Positions 62,522 through 64,000 of a DNA stretch of 64,000 nucleotides are shown in pieces. The position numbers and the translations under genes are program-made. The stretch comes from Massilia endophytica. Its GTDB lineage: Bacteria; Pseudomonadota; Gammaproteobacteria; Burkholderiales; Burkholderiaceae_D. Within the stretch, counting starts at the first letter, position 1; each line of letters starts with the position of its first letter. The notes under the pieces are model-generated. The model saw nothing but the letters and a program-made list of their open reading frames with translations, was not told the DNA's origin and did no database searches. The DNA is taken from contig NZ_CP088952.1 of NCBI RefSeq assembly GCF_021165955.1, positions 558,001 to 622,000 of the forward strand. The letters are read 5' to 3'.

Positions 62522-62543
62522 GCTGGCTTATTAATAAGCCAGC
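62522..62543. promoter_or_regulatory. Perfect 22-bp palindrome before the TraB-family gene
   Basis: GCTGGCTTATT-AATAAGCCAGC is fully self-complementary and ends 12 bases before ATG 62556. It can be a repressor operator or an mRNA hairpin next to the ribosome site (GGGGAA). Confidence 0.75.
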
Positions 62544-62555
62544 CGGGGAATTTGT

Positions 62556-63506
62556 ATGCCGCGATTTTTGCTGTTGCTTGTTGCGATATTTATTACATGG
62601 TCGGCGAATAGCATGGAAATGAATGTGCCCCATGCGGTCGCATCCGCGTCCGCCTCCTCCCAGCCGATCCAGCTCAAGCCGGTTCCGCGGCGCGGCGCGC
62701 TCTACCGCGTGCGCCACGACGGCAAGACGAGCTACCTCTTCGGCACCATCCACGTCGGCAAACAGAATTTCTTCCCGCTGGAACCTGAAGTGACCCGCGC
62801 CCTGGCCGATGCCAGCTCGCTGGTCCTGGAACTGGACACCCGAGCCTATGAACCCTTCCAGCAGGCCCTGGCAAAATACGGCAGCTATCCGGCAGGGCAG
62901 ACCATTTCCCAGCATCTCTCGCCCATGGCGCTGGCCAGGTTGAACAAGGCGCTGGCCAAGGCGGGCATGACCTTGTCCAGCGTGGAGCAGTACCGGCCCT
63001 GGCTGGTCGCCAATATCCTCGTGGGCACCGAGATCGAAAAGAACGGTTACCACCGCTCCAACGGTGTGGAAGGCTTCCTGCTGTCGGCCGCCGTGAAGCA
63101 GAAGAAGAAAGTGCGCGAACTGGAGTCGGCCGACTACCAGCTCAGCCTGTTCGCATCGCTGGACGATGGGCAGCAGGAGCGCTACCTGCTCGAAAACATC
63201 GCAGAGCTGGATAACGGCATGGCGCTGAAGAAGTCGGCAGGCCTGATCGACGCGTGGAGCAATGCGGACGCGGAACGCATCGCGGCGCTCACCCGCGAGC
63301 TGACCACGGGCGACACGGTATCGGCCATGTTCATGGACCGTACCCTGCTGCGCAAGCGGAATCCTGAAATGGCGGCCAATATCGAAGCCATCATGAAGAA
63401 CGAGAAGGTCGCCTTCGTCGGCATCGGCCTGCTGCACCTGGTGGGCGAGAACGGCGTACCCGAACTGTTGCGGCAGCGCGGGTACGAGGTCGAGAAAATG
63501 TATTGA
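62556..63506 (+). CDS. TraB/GumN-family protein
   Basis: A 316-residue protein with N-terminal signal or anchor segment (about 3-18) and the TraB/GumN (Tiki-like) fold: SYLFGTIHVGKQNF with the first GxxH-type motif and FVGIGLLHLVGENGVPELL with the second, plus a conserved VLELDTRAYE. Tiki relatives are metalloproteases; the bacterial proteins are mostly uncharacterised. The gene is preceded by an AT-rich region with a perfect palindrome. Confidence 0.88.
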   Translation: MPRFLLLLVAIFITWSANSMEMNVPHAVASASASSQPIQLKPVPRRGALYRVRHDGKTSYLFGTIHVGKQNFFPLEPEVTRALADASSLVLELDTRAYEPFQQALAKYGSYPAGQTISQHLSPMALARLNKALAKAGMTLSSVEQYRPWLVANILVGTEIEKNGYHRSNGVEGFLLSAAVKQKKKVRELESADYQLSLFASLDDGQQERYLLENIAELDNGMALKKSAGLIDAWSNADAERIAALTRELTTGDTVSAMFMDRTLLRKRNPEMAANIEAIMKNEKVAFVGIGLLHLVGENGVPELLRQRGYEVEKMY

Positions 63507-63923
63507 TTATTGGCGCGTCAGCATGCCGTTGCTGTACATGACGCGGTCGCCCACTTTATAGTCGGGCATCATTTCCACATTCACGCTGCGGCTGCTGCCG
63601 TCGTCGCCGCGCACGGTGACGCGGTAGACGCGGTCGGAAGTCGTGCTGGTGCTGCCGCCGGCGGCTGCCGCCGCCACCGAGCCGCCCACGCCGATTCCGG
63701 CATCCTGGCGCGACATCGGTTCAATCGAAAGTACGGTGGCGCTCCAGTTCTGCGCCATGTTCGTCTGCATTCCCCCTTCGGTTTCGCTGTCCATATTGCT
63801 GGACGCGGTGCGGGGTGTACTGCCGGAGGTGCCGCTGGAGGTGGTGCTGGTGCCGCTATCCGTGTTGGCGCAGGCGGCGAGTGCAGAGCATGCCAATACC
63901 AGTAGTGCGTTCTTCACATTCAT
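63507..63923 (-). CDS. Small Ser/Thr/Gly-rich lipoprotein
   Basis: A 138-residue protein with lipobox LAAC (Cys18) followed by a Ser/Thr/Gly-rich, low-complexity stretch, then a short beta-type domain (SDRVYRVTVRGDDGSSRSVNVEM, KVGDRVMYSNG). A GIGVGGSVAAAAAGG segment resembles glycine-zipper outer-membrane lipoproteins. Its stop directly abuts the TraB-family gene's stop. Function unknown. Confidence 0.75.
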   Translation of the reverse strand: MNVKNALLVLACSALAACANTDSGTSTTSSGTSGSTPRTASSNMDSETEGGMQTNMAQNWSATVLSIEPMSRQDAGIGVGGSVAAAAAGGSTSTTSDRVYRVTVRGDDGSSRSVNVEMMPDYKVGDRVMYSNGMLTRQ

Positions 63924-64000
63924 GATGAGTCTCCCTTGGTAAGGTGGAACAGCTCTCGAAAACCGACAGAGACACCGATTGTAGATTCCGATGTCGGCGC

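Overview
The window reads as a stretch of chromosome from a high-GC betaproteobacterium, most likely Oxalobacteraceae (Massilia/Duganella/Pseudoduganella group). The grounds are the nusA-infB-rbfA-truB translation cluster, PEP-CTERM secreted proteins, a xWxxF-tailed chemotaxis receptor, a class I fumarase next to murI, and many single-copy degradative and export genes. No genus can be proved without a search.

Layout. 1-6.6 kb holds the end of nusA, then infB, rbfA, truB and typA, closed by a long palindromic repeat that also looks like a terminator. 6.6-8.9 kb is a TonB-dependent receptor on the minus strand. At 8.97 kb the tRNA-dihydrouridine synthase gene dusA begins but stops after 24 codons: a 6.7-kb genomic island (9,023-15,735) is integrated in codons 18-24 of dusA. 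The island is bounded by a perfect 17-bp duplication and supplies a replacement 5' end to dusA. It carries, left to right, a Tn21-type serine resolvase, merR/merT/merP plus a small GDCCVxC protein (no merA), an HUH/inovirus-Gp2-like replication protein, an AlpA/excisionase-like gene split by a 1,227-bp IS3-family element, an unknown protein and a tyrosine integrase next to attR.

16.7-29.6 kb is ordinary chromosome: a methyl-accepting chemotaxis protein, two tandem TonB-domain proteins, small lipoproteins, two PEP-CTERM proteins, tRNA-His, murI-fumarase, a large secreted GH9-like protein with repeated C-terminal modules, and a YqhA-type membrane protein. 29.8-43.8 kb holds acs, two tiny Cys-rich secreted proteins, transporters, LysR regulators, two penicillin-binding-type serine hydrolases, a KTSC protein, a CPBP protease, a DUF2946-like protein with a second TonB receptor, and a monooxygenase/LysR/DUF2798/ABM locus.

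43.9-46.6 kb is a compact, more AT-rich three-gene operon (PAAR protein, putative toxin, putative immunity protein) beside tRNA-Ser(GGA), with an inverted copy of the tRNA 3' end between them. I read it as an orphan type VI secretion effector module. 46.7-64 kb is again ordinary: amidohydrolase, LysE exporter, an alpha/beta hydrolase-LuxR fusion, gluQ, an M28 peptidase, a FadR-type regulator with two visible operators facing a NagX-type membrane protein, an MFS exporter, a luciferase-like oxidoreductase with a hybrid sensor kinase, an M20 dipeptidase, a TraB/GumN protein and a lipoprotein.

All domain assignments are from reading the translated sequence; no database search was run.
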